A stretch of 5,579 nucleotides of DNA from JAVRLS01 sp031961205. GTDB taxonomy: Archaea > Thermoplasmatota > Thermoplasmata > Thermoplasmatales > Thermoplasmataceae. The stretch spans positions 1 to 5,579 of the forward strand of contig JAVRLS010000066.1 in NCBI GenBank assembly GCA_031961205.1, written 5' to 3'. The position numbers were made by a program, and so were the translations under genes. A model generated the notes under the pieces. That model had not been told where the DNA came from, made no database searches, and worked only from the letters and a program-made list of their open reading frames with translations. Positions 1 to 5,205 of the stretch are shown here, piece after piece (the first letter of the stretch is position 1; each line of letters opens with the position of its first letter).

Positions 1-892
1 GGCCTATGCCAACACGCAGGCCGTCGACATCGCATGCTATAAGATCCTTTGCAGCCTCTGCTGTTGCAATGTTTCCCGCGATTATATCAACATCGATTTC
101 CTTCCTCATCTTCCTTATCGATGAGAGGACGTTCTGGTTGTCAGCATGGGCCGTGTCTATTACGATAACTCCTGCGCCGGCAGAGACAAGGGACTTCGCC
201 CTGTCAATATCGAATGGCCCGACTGCCGCGCCCACCATAAGCCTGCCCTCAGGATCCCTTGTGGCATACGGGAATCTCTGCCTGGTCATGATATCCTTTG
301 CTGTTATAAGCCCGACAAGTTTTCCGTTGCCGTCAACCAGCGGAAGCTTCTCTATCCTGTGCCTGTGAAGTATCTCTATGGCTTCATCTATGTCAACATT
401 ATCCTCCGCACTTATGACATCCTTCACCATGATATCCTTGACCTCCATGCCATTTTTAGCGAATTCAAGGTCCCTCTTTGTGACTATACCAACAAGTTTG
501 TCGTTTTTTACGACCGGGAGTCCAGCTATGTTGTGCGTTTTCATCAGTGTTCTTGCGACTTCAATTGTGGTTTCCGGCGTTATCGTATGCACGTTTCTTA
601 TTATTATCGTCTCCTGCCGTTTCACCTTTTTGACCATATCAACCTCTGATTCCAGGGGCTGGTTCCTGTGTATTATACCAATTGCGCCGTAACGGGCCAT
701 GGCAATTGACATGCTGTCCTCAGTTACCGTATCCATCGGTGAGCTTATTATCGGGACGCGAAGCTGTATGTGCCTTGAAAGCTTTGAAGATATATCCACA
801 TTCTTGGGTTCTACTGACGTATGCATGGGCAGAAGAAGAACATCATCAAAAGTGTATCCTTCCCTTATCTTCGTGAATTTATCCTTATACAT
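1..892 (-). CDS. guaB: IMP dehydrogenase, N-terminal 297 residues (3' end outside window)
   Basis: IMP dehydrogenase oxidises IMP to XMP with NAD+, the first committed step of GMP synthesis in the cytoplasm. Reading the minus strand from the ATG at 892 gives an open frame to the window edge. It has the family motifs in order: TFDDVLLLP (about residues 14-22), SSPMDTVTE (50-58), GAIGIIHRN (69-77), two CBS domains (about 97-145 and 154-205), the IDTAHA strand (245-250), AGNIATAEAA (272-281) and DGLRVGIG (290-297). The last motif leads into the catalytic-cysteine loop, so the active-site Cys and flap lie beyond the left edge. The CBS pair, a regulatory Bateman module, appears intact. The start is supported by a TATA-like element centred about 26 bp upstream, implying a leaderless mRNA. 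After DTAH, where GHS is common, this protein has ADN. Family identification is very secure; the gene's completeness cannot be judged. Confidence 0.96.
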   Translation of the reverse strand, partial: MYKDKFTKIREGYTFDDVLLLPMHTSVEPKNVDISSKLSRHIQLRVPIISSPMDTVTEDSMSIAMARYGAIGIIHRNQPLESEVDMVKKVKRQETIIIRNVHTITPETTIEVARTLMKTHNIAGLPVVKNDKLVGIVTKRDLEFAKNGMEVKDIMVKDVISAEDNVDIDEAIEILHRHRIEKLPLVDGNGKLVGLITAKDIMTRQRFPYATRDPEGRLMVGAAVGPFDIDRAKSLVSAGAGVIVIDTAHADNQNVLSSIRKMRKEIDVDIIAGNIATAEAAKDLIACDVDGLRVGIG

Positions 893-911
893 GCGAATGT
901 AAGGGCAAACT

Positions 912-924
912 AATACATAAATAT
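912..924 (-). promoter_or_regulatory. TATA-like promoter element for guaB
   Basis: On the minus strand this reads as an AT-rich box around TTTATGTA (core 914-921). Its centre is about 26 bp upstream of the guaB ATG, the usual archaeal spacing from TATA box to transcription start, so transcription would begin at or within a few bases of the start codon. It sits in the 31-nt gap after mqnA and touches the mqnA stop codon. guaB may therefore have its own leaderless transcript even though it follows mqnA closely. Assigned by position and composition only. Confidence 0.5.
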
Positions 925-1640
925 TAATCAAAAAATGAAAGAACGTATTCTATAGTTTTTTCGACCTGCGGGCTGTAGCTGTATTCAATGGAATCATAAT
1001 ATTTTTTTGCTATATTTATGCCTATTCCGAGCCTTTTTGAAAGTTTTTCGGCATCAGCGGCCCTGAAATTTGAAGATGTCTTCACAGCCCTATCAATTTC
1101 ACTGGTATCCGCATCATTCCTTGAAACCGTAACTGCATATACCGGATACAGGCCGTAAAGTGACGAAAATTGCAGCCCGGCATCCATTATTATATGAAGA
1201 TCCGTACCGTATACCTTCATTGCCTCATCTCCATTTACAAGGGCATAATCAGATTCCTCAAGGAGATCGAATGCCTCGATCTTGCTGGAATGCTTGATCT
1301 TATACCTGAGGCCAAGGGCATCCAGGATCCTCACAAGATAAAATTCCGTCGTTCTTGTGTTAGCTGTAACGGATATTTCCATCGTATCCTTTATGTATCC
1401 GATCCGGGAAACGAGAATGGTCGAAATGGTCTGGCGCCTGCTGTGAATGTTTGCCGTTTTCATCAGGTATAATGAATTCCTGTTCTCAATATACGAAAGA
1501 AGAGAAACCATTGCAATATCAACGGTGCCGTCCAGCACCATTGAAATGTTCCTGAAAGGATTCTCCCTTGTGACGTTTACATCATGCCCGAATGCATCTG
1601 CAAGCGGATCACTGTGTGAAAAATTGATAAGTGATATCAT
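924..1640 (-). CDS. mqnA: Chorismate dehydratase MqnA (futalosine menaquinone pathway)
   Basis: MqnA dehydrates chorismate to 3-enolpyruvylbenzoate (3-[(1-carboxyvinyl)oxy]benzoate), the entry step of the futalosine route to menaquinone. The 238-aa product has the periplasmic-binding-protein-like fold signatures of the MqnA/MqnD family: DGTVDIAMVSLLSY (37-50), IHSRRQTISTILVS (65-78), the TANTRTTEF segment (92-100), ALVNGDEAMK (133-142, matching the GDeAL motif of MqnA) and GLYPVYAV (163-170). No signal peptide or membrane segment is seen, so it is cytosolic. It is shorter than typical bacterial MqnA proteins (about 260-290 aa) and divergent. The ATG overlaps the mqnE stop as ATGA, which fixes the start and points to translational coupling, and it lacks a promoter of its own. 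MqnD, a homologue acting later in the pathway, is the main alternative; the GDEA motif and the pairing with mqnE favour MqnA. Confidence 0.83.
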   Translation of the reverse strand: MISLINFSHSDPLADAFGHDVNVTRENPFRNISMVLDGTVDIAMVSLLSYIENRNSLYLMKTANIHSRRQTISTILVSRIGYIKDTMEISVTANTRTTEFYLVRILDALGLRYKIKHSSKIEAFDLLEESDYALVNGDEAMKVYGTDLHIIMDAGLQFSSLYGLYPVYAVTVSRNDADTSEIDRAVKTSSNFRAADAEKLSKRLGIGINIAKKYYDSIEYSYSPQVEKTIEYVLSFFD

Positions 1641-2737
1641 GCGTACTCTTTGATATTATAGAATGTATCCCTTCTTGCAGGTATCTTTCCTGTGCGCCTT
1701 ATTATATCGTCAAGTTCTTCGGTCGATGTTGCCTCGCGCCTGTCTGTTGCGCCGAAAACCTTTTCGCTGTACGCGGTACCGACAAGATCGCTTCCGCCGC
1801 CGTTTATTGCCACCTGCGCCACAAGCTTTCCTATTGCTACCCAGTAAACGCTAATATTTTTTATGTATTTTCCGGCAAGTATTCTCGCGAGGGCTATAAC
1901 CTTCAGGTCCTTGTCAGGTGTTGCCGGGCCCTTCACACGGCCTGATTTCAGTAGCGGAGTATTCTCAGGGCTGAATTTAAGCGGGATGAACGAAAGGAAA
2001 CCGGGAACCTCGATCTGGTTTTCCCTCAGCCTTATTATATGATCAATTATGCTTTCCCATGTCTCAAGATGGCCGTATGTCATGGTTGAATTGCCCATTA
2101 CGCCCAGGCTGTGTATTATTTTCGCGTCTTCAAGCCATTTCTCTCCCGATATTTTCTCCGGAGTGGTCATGAGTTTTCTCACATTTTCATCGAATATTTC
2201 GGCTCCGCCTCCCGTATGCGCATTCATTCCGGCTGCCTTGAAGCGGTCGATTATCTCCTTTATCGAGTTTCCGGTAGTTCTTGCTATGAAGTCTATTTCC
2301 GGAATCGTGAACGCCTTTATTGCAACGTCCGGAAGCACGGACCTGATTGTATGGAACATATTCTCGTAATATTCTATTGAAAGATCAGGATTAAAGCCTC
2401 CAACAATGTGTATTTCAGTAACGTTTTTTTCCTTCGCCTTAATGGCCTCACGCCGTATATCGTCAACGGTCAGTTCGTATCCCTTTCCAAGCCTCTTCGC
2501 CTTATAGGGAACATAAAAAGCGCATATGGGGCAGCTTGCGGTGCAGTAATTCGTGTAGTTTATATTATATGATACAGCATATGTAACCGTATTCCCGACC
2601 TGTACTGATGTGAGCCTGTTGGCTATCTTCATCAGATCGAAAAGATCAAGGTCCATGAGGCCGAGAGCATCTTTATACGGAATCCGCCCGTCCTTTGCTG
2701 CTTCGTACCAGTAGTCTATAGAATAAGTATCAAACAT
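1637..2737 (-). CDS. mqnE: Aminofutalosine synthase MqnE (radical SAM)
   Basis: MqnE is a radical SAM enzyme that joins the MqnA product to the adenosyl group of S-adenosylmethionine, giving 6-amino-6-deoxyfutalosine. The 366-aa length is normal for the family. A CX3CX2C motif at Cys65, Cys69 and Cys72 (NYCTASCPICAFY) should bind the 4Fe-4S cluster. EIHIVGGFNPDL (108-119), KAFTIPEIDF (141-150), GGGAEIF (176-182) and FIPLKFSPENTPL (250-262) separate MqnE from MqnC, which usually has an LQGG motif and IPW at the last site, and from the F420 enzyme CofH. The gene leads a unit with mqnA, whose ATG overlaps its TGA by 4 nt. The start is supported by a TATA-like box 25 bp upstream and by the divergent promoter beyond it. 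Odd detail: the residues inside the cluster motif (TAS, PI) differ from the common CxxxCKFC form. Confidence 0.9.
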   Translation of the reverse strand: MFDTYSIDYWYEAAKDGRIPYKDALGLMDLDLFDLMKIANRLTSVQVGNTVTYAVSYNINYTNYCTASCPICAFYVPYKAKRLGKGYELTVDDIRREAIKAKEKNVTEIHIVGGFNPDLSIEYYENMFHTIRSVLPDVAIKAFTIPEIDFIARTTGNSIKEIIDRFKAAGMNAHTGGGAEIFDENVRKLMTTPEKISGEKWLEDAKIIHSLGVMGNSTMTYGHLETWESIIDHIIRLRENQIEVPGFLSFIPLKFSPENTPLLKSGRVKGPATPDKDLKVIALARILAGKYIKNISVYWVAIGKLVAQVAINGGGSDLVGTAYSEKVFGATDRREATSTEELDDIIRRTGKIPARRDTFYNIKEYA

Positions 2738-2758
2738 TGTTCTATAATTCGTAGATAC

Positions 2759-2765
2759 TATTTAA
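2759..2765 (-). promoter_or_regulatory. TATA-like promoter element for mqnE-mqnA
   Basis: On the minus strand this reads TTAAATA, preceded by CC. It is centred 25 bp upstream of the mqnE ATG, the spacing expected if transcription starts at or next to the start codon. No purine-rich ribosome binding site lies before the ATG, which agrees with a leaderless message. It shares the 117-bp divergent region with the promoter of the B12/radical SAM gene. Confidence 0.55.
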
Positions 2766-2783
2766 GGATTAGATACACGAAAA

Positions 2784-2817
2784 TAAGATCAATGCTAATA
2801 TGAAGCACATGATCTTA
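2784..2817. repeat. Spaced inverted repeat in the divergent promoter region
   Basis: Two perfect 8-bp arms, TAAGATCA at 2784-2791 and TGATCTTA at 2810-2817, are separated by 18 bp. The arm centres are 26 bp apart, about two and a half helical turns. The repeat lies between the TATA-like boxes of mqnE (minus strand) and of the B12/radical SAM gene (plus strand), ending 7 bp before the latter. That is a natural place for a regulator controlling both directions. A chance occurrence in AT-rich DNA cannot be excluded. Confidence 0.4.
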
Positions 2818-2824
2818 CATTGAA

Positions 2825-2832
2825 TTTTTATA
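2825..2832 (+). promoter_or_regulatory. TATA-like promoter element for the B12/radical SAM gene
   Basis: The sequence TTTTTATA is centred about 26 bp upstream of the ATG at 2855. This is the same spacing seen before the other genes here and predicts transcription starting at the start codon. No Shine-Dalgarno-like sequence precedes the ATG, supporting leaderless translation. Confidence 0.55.
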
Positions 2833-2854
2833 GTTCACGGCAATCATTTTCTGT

Positions 2855-4531
2855 ATGAACATAAACGTTGATTTTATACATCCCCCGTCTATCTATGATT
2901 TCAGGAAGAGGGATATAGATCCGGGGCCCGTAAGCGATGTTGTCCCGTCAACCCCTATATTTGAGATGTATCCTGTCGGTTTTGTGAGCATGCTCAGCTA
3001 CCTTGTATCCAATGGCTATGACGCAAGGATATCAAACGTTGCAGTCAGAATGCTTCAGTCCGATCGTTTTGATCCTGAGAGGTACCTTAAGGGCATAGAG
3101 GCCGATATATATGGAATCGATCTTCACTGGCTTCCGCACACCCATGGGGCCATAAATCTTGCCAGAATCGTGAAAAGGCTGCATCCAAACTCATACGTGG
3201 TTATGGGAGGATACTCGTCCACATATTACAGGAAGGAGATTATAAAGGATTACGATTTTATTGACTTTGTAATGTCAGGTGATTTCCAGGAATATGGAAT
3301 AATGAAGCTAGCCGAGGAAATTGAAGGATCAAAGAACCTCCAGAATGTTCCGGGCCTTGTCTACAGGGAAAACGGCATGATAAGGGAAAACCCGCGTTTT
3401 GACTTCAAGAAGGGGCTCGACAATGTATTTTTTAATTATGAGGCTCTACTTAAAAACGCGATAAAATACCATGATGTGAAGGGGCATCTTCCATATGCCG
3501 ACTGGATTAAGAATCCCGAAGGCTTCACCATGATTGAGAGGGGATGCCAGCTTAACTGCGGTTTCTGCGGAGGTTCAAATTTCAGCTACAGAAACAATTT
3601 CATGCTTGATTATTCCTTCCGTGATCCGTGCAAGGTAGCATCCGAAATAAAGCTTTCACAGGATATACTCGGATCCCCGGTTTTCATGACAGGCGACCTG
3701 AATCTTGCAGGGCCGCTCTATTACGAAAAACTGTTCAAATGCGTAAAGGAGAACGGAATTGACGTGCCGCTTCTCACGGAATATTTCAAGCCTTTCGGTG
3801 AGGAATACACAAAACAGCTCAGCAGGGCTTTCCCTGATTTTTCGGCGGAGATATCTCCCGAAACGCAGGATGAGAAGATAAGGTCATGGAACAAGGGCGG
3901 ATATAAGAATTCTGATATGGAGAAATCGATCGAATACACAAAAAAATACGGGGGAAAGAAATTCGACGTCTACTTTTCAATAGGAATTTCACACCAGACA
4001 AGGGATGAGGTTATGATGAGTACTGAATACGCAGGTAAACTGATGAAGAAATACTATGGAAACGGAATGAAGCTGAGCGCTTTCATATCACCAATAGCAC
4101 CCTTCGTCGATCCAGGATCGCTATGGTACGAGAAATCAGAAACATATGGAATAAACGTTTATGCACGTTCAATTGCCGGCATATACAACATCCTTGATAA
4201 GGGAAGGACATGGTTCGACTTTTTGGACTACGATACCCAGTGGATGAAAAGGGAGGATATTGTTAACGCGACATATGATGCAGACATACGGATGCTCCAG
4301 TTAAGGTATGAGATTAATGATATTCCAAAGGAACTGATGGATATAATAACAAAAAACATAAACGAATACCGCGAAGGCGGAAACTACTGCAAGAATAAGA
4401 AGATGGACAAACATCTTGCCTACCTGAACAAGGATATAGAATGGTCCAGAAAGCACAGGCCCACACTCACATCACTGCTTATACTTCTTTACAAATCCTA
4501 TGATTCTGTTATTTCTGGCATGAGTGTTTGA
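2855..4531 (+). CDS. B12-binding domain/radical SAM protein (Thermoplasma Ta0216-type), function unknown
   Basis: The 558-aa protein has an N-terminal cobalamin-binding-type Rossmann domain (about residues 35-160). It shows ADIYGIDLHW (83-92), VVMGGY (115-120) and SGDFQEYG (141-148), which corresponds to the GEGE segment of such proteins. A radical SAM domain follows, with its cluster motif CX3CX2C at Cys231, Cys235 and Cys238 (ERGCQLNCGFCGG). The C-terminal part (about 430-558) is helical-looking, charged and unassigned. The B12 domain lacks the DxHxxG motif, as is common in class B radical SAM methylases, so cobalamin would not be His-ligated from there. From memory this matches a Thermoplasmatales family named after Ta0216; no search was run. 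Class B enzymes often methylate unactivated carbons, but the substrate here is unknown. It is transcribed divergently from mqnE-mqnA and lies upstream of mqnC, so a role in quinone tailoring is possible. Domain calls are secure; function is inference. Confidence 0.85.
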   Translation: MNINVDFIHPPSIYDFRKRDIDPGPVSDVVPSTPIFEMYPVGFVSMLSYLVSNGYDARISNVAVRMLQSDRFDPERYLKGIEADIYGIDLHWLPHTHGAINLARIVKRLHPNSYVVMGGYSSTYYRKEIIKDYDFIDFVMSGDFQEYGIMKLAEEIEGSKNLQNVPGLVYRENGMIRENPRFDFKKGLDNVFFNYEALLKNAIKYHDVKGHLPYADWIKNPEGFTMIERGCQLNCGFCGGSNFSYRNNFMLDYSFRDPCKVASEIKLSQDILGSPVFMTGDLNLAGPLYYEKLFKCVKENGIDVPLLTEYFKPFGEEYTKQLSRAFPDFSAEISPETQDEKIRSWNKGGYKNSDMEKSIEYTKKYGGKKFDVYFSIGISHQTRDEVMMSTEYAGKLMKKYYGNGMKLSAFISPIAPFVDPGSLWYEKSETYGINVYARSIAGIYNILDKGRTWFDFLDYDTQWMKREDIVNATYDADIRMLQLRYEINDIPKELMDIITKNINEYREGGNYCKNKKMDKHLAYLNKDIEWSRKHRPTLTSLLILLYKSYDSVISGMSV

Positions 4532-4557
4532 TTTACGCGGCTGAAATGGCTGCATTT

Positions 4558-4576
4558 TCATTTTTACCTTCATTTT
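4558..4576 (+). terminator. Possible T-rich transcription terminator after the B12/radical SAM gene
   Basis: A pyrimidine-rich stretch (TTCATTTTTACC followed by TTCATTTT) begins about 27 bp after the stop codon. Archaeal RNA polymerase commonly terminates at T-rich tracts without a hairpin, so this is a plausible 3' end. Based on composition and position only. Confidence 0.35.
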
Positions 4577-4667
4577 ACGGAACTGGCCTTAATATTCTCC
4601 TGCGCGTCATTCGGTCCGGGCAATCATGGATAATTTATAAACCTCATAAATATATGTTAATAATAGA

Positions 4668-4687
4668 TTAATCATGTTTATGATTAA
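4668..4687. repeat. Perfect 8-bp inverted repeat upstream of the DsrE-like gene
   Basis: The arms TTAATCAT (4668-4675) and ATGATTAA (4680-4687) flank a 4-nt spacer GTTT, making a compact 20-bp palindrome. It ends six bases before the TATA-like box of the next gene, where it would cover or abut the BRE and affect TFB/TBP loading. This size and symmetry suit a dimeric helix-turn-helix regulator. The surrounding DNA is very AT-rich, so coincidence remains possible. Confidence 0.45.
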
Positions 4688-4693
4688 AAAAAC

Positions 4694-4700
4694 TTTAAAT
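4694..4700 (+). promoter_or_regulatory. TATA-like promoter element for the DsrE-like gene
   Basis: TTTAAAT is centred 26 bp before the ATG at 4723 and preceded by an A-run that could serve as a purine-rich BRE. A second AT-rich segment (4704-4716) lies too close to the start to be the functional box. The spacing predicts a leaderless transcript. Confidence 0.55.
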
Positions 4701-4722
4701 TCATATAAATAATATACTCTTC

Positions 4723-5043
4723 ATGAAAGCAATAATACAGGTCTCAGAGAAGGAAAAAATTCCAATGGGAAACATAGTTGGAACCCACATAGCTCTTTTA
4801 AAGGATGTGGAAACCATAGAGGTTGTATTTCTTGAAAGCGCAATAGTTGCAACAACAAATGAAGAAATGATCAAGCCGCTGCTTGATGAAAAGAAGGTAA
4901 TAGTCATGGCATGCAGGACATCCATGGAAATGAACCACATAAAACAGGAAAATCTCCTGCCGGGTGTTTCTCCGACTCCTCAGGGAGGCTTCATAGAGAT
5001 CATCAGGAGGCAGCAGGAGGGCTGGTATTACATCCACGTCTGA
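4723..5043 (+). CDS. Small DsrE/DsrF-like protein, probable sulfur-relay type
   Basis: The 106-aa soluble protein has the alternating strand/helix pattern of the DsrE/DsrF family. An N-terminal strand and helix MKAIIQVSEKEKI (1-13) lead to NIVGTHIALLKD (17-28), a strand TIEVVFLESAIV (31-42), then VIVMACRTSMEM (59-70) with a single cysteine, Cys64. It ends with GVSPTPQGGFIEIIRRQQEGWYYIHV, whose closing helix plus GWxYI is typical of DsrE-like proteins. Family members pass sulfur as a persulfide on a cysteine at this position, or are simply structural homologues; Cys64 is the only Cys here and would be the candidate. The gene stands alone with its own promoter, between the B12/radical SAM gene and mqnC. 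The start is set by a TATA-like box 26 bp upstream. Substrate and partners are unknown; the family call is by pattern, with moderate to good confidence. Confidence 0.7.
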   Translation: MKAIIQVSEKEKIPMGNIVGTHIALLKDVETIEVVFLESAIVATTNEEMIKPLLDEKKVIVMACRTSMEMNHIKQENLLPGVSPTPQGGFIEIIRRQQEGWYYIHV

Positions 5044-5046
5044 ACA

Positions 5047-5058
5047 GTTTATTTTTAT
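5047..5058 (+). terminator. Possible T-rich terminator after the DsrE-like gene
   Basis: GTTTATTTTTAT begins three bases after the stop codon, and a second T-rich tract lies at 5086-5103. Either could end the short transcript without a hairpin, as is usual in archaea. Position and composition are the only support. Confidence 0.35.
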
Positions 5059-5143
5059 CAGAATAATAATTTTCCAGGGATACCATATATTTTTATTTAT
5101 TTTGCCGGACACGTTTTAAATTGTTTCGGGACAAATATATACG

Positions 5144-5167
5144 TTCATTATATAAATGAATTTCATT
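5144..5167. repeat. Three TTCATT half-sites in alternating orientation upstream of mqnC
   Basis: TTCATT (5144-5149), its reverse complement AATGAA (5155-5160) and TTCATT again (5162-5167) form two overlapping inverted repeats, with spacers of 5 and 1 nt. They lie immediately upstream of the AT-rich promoter segment of mqnC. The arrangement suggests cooperative binding of a regulator, but the half-sites are short and AT-rich. Confidence 0.38.
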
Positions 5168-5170
5168 GAT

Positions 5171-5185
5171 AATAAATGTTAATAC
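5171..5185 (+). promoter_or_regulatory. Probable TATA region for mqnC
   Basis: The AT-rich segment AATAAATGTTAATAC spans roughly 21-35 bp before the ATG at 5206. The exact box is ambiguous: AATAAATG is about 31 bp and TTAATAC about 24 bp from the start codon, centre to first base. Either gives a transcript with little or no leader. Confidence 0.42.
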
Positions 5186-5205
5186 GGAATTAGCCATGTG
5201 GATGC

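Noticed and set aside
6..902. Several plus-strand open frames (for example 6-368, 146-649, 378-692)
   Set aside because: They lie antisense to guaB, whose minus-strand frame has unmistakable IMP dehydrogenase motifs throughout. Their translations are low-complexity and resemble no family.
1170..2380. Plus-strand open frames over mqnA and mqnE
   Set aside because: They are mirror frames of well-supported minus-strand genes, with no recognisable domains.
2738..2854. Cobalamin riboswitch upstream of the B12/radical SAM gene
   Set aside because: The intergenic region is too short for one, shows no B12-box-like sequence, and the promoter appears to start transcription at the ATG.
3721..4001. Minus-strand open frames inside the B12/radical SAM gene
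   Set aside because: They are short and antisense to a continuous 558-codon gene, with no promoter or family signal.
4674..4712. A 12-codon open frame ATG TTT ATG ... TAA upstream of the DsrE-like gene
   Set aside because: It overlaps the palindrome and TATA box, is AT-rich and too short to support; a leader peptide is unlikely before a leaderless transcript.
4701..5112. Minus-strand open frames overlapping the DsrE-like gene
   Set aside because: The plus-strand frame has a family pattern and a TATA box 26 bp upstream; the antisense frames have neither.
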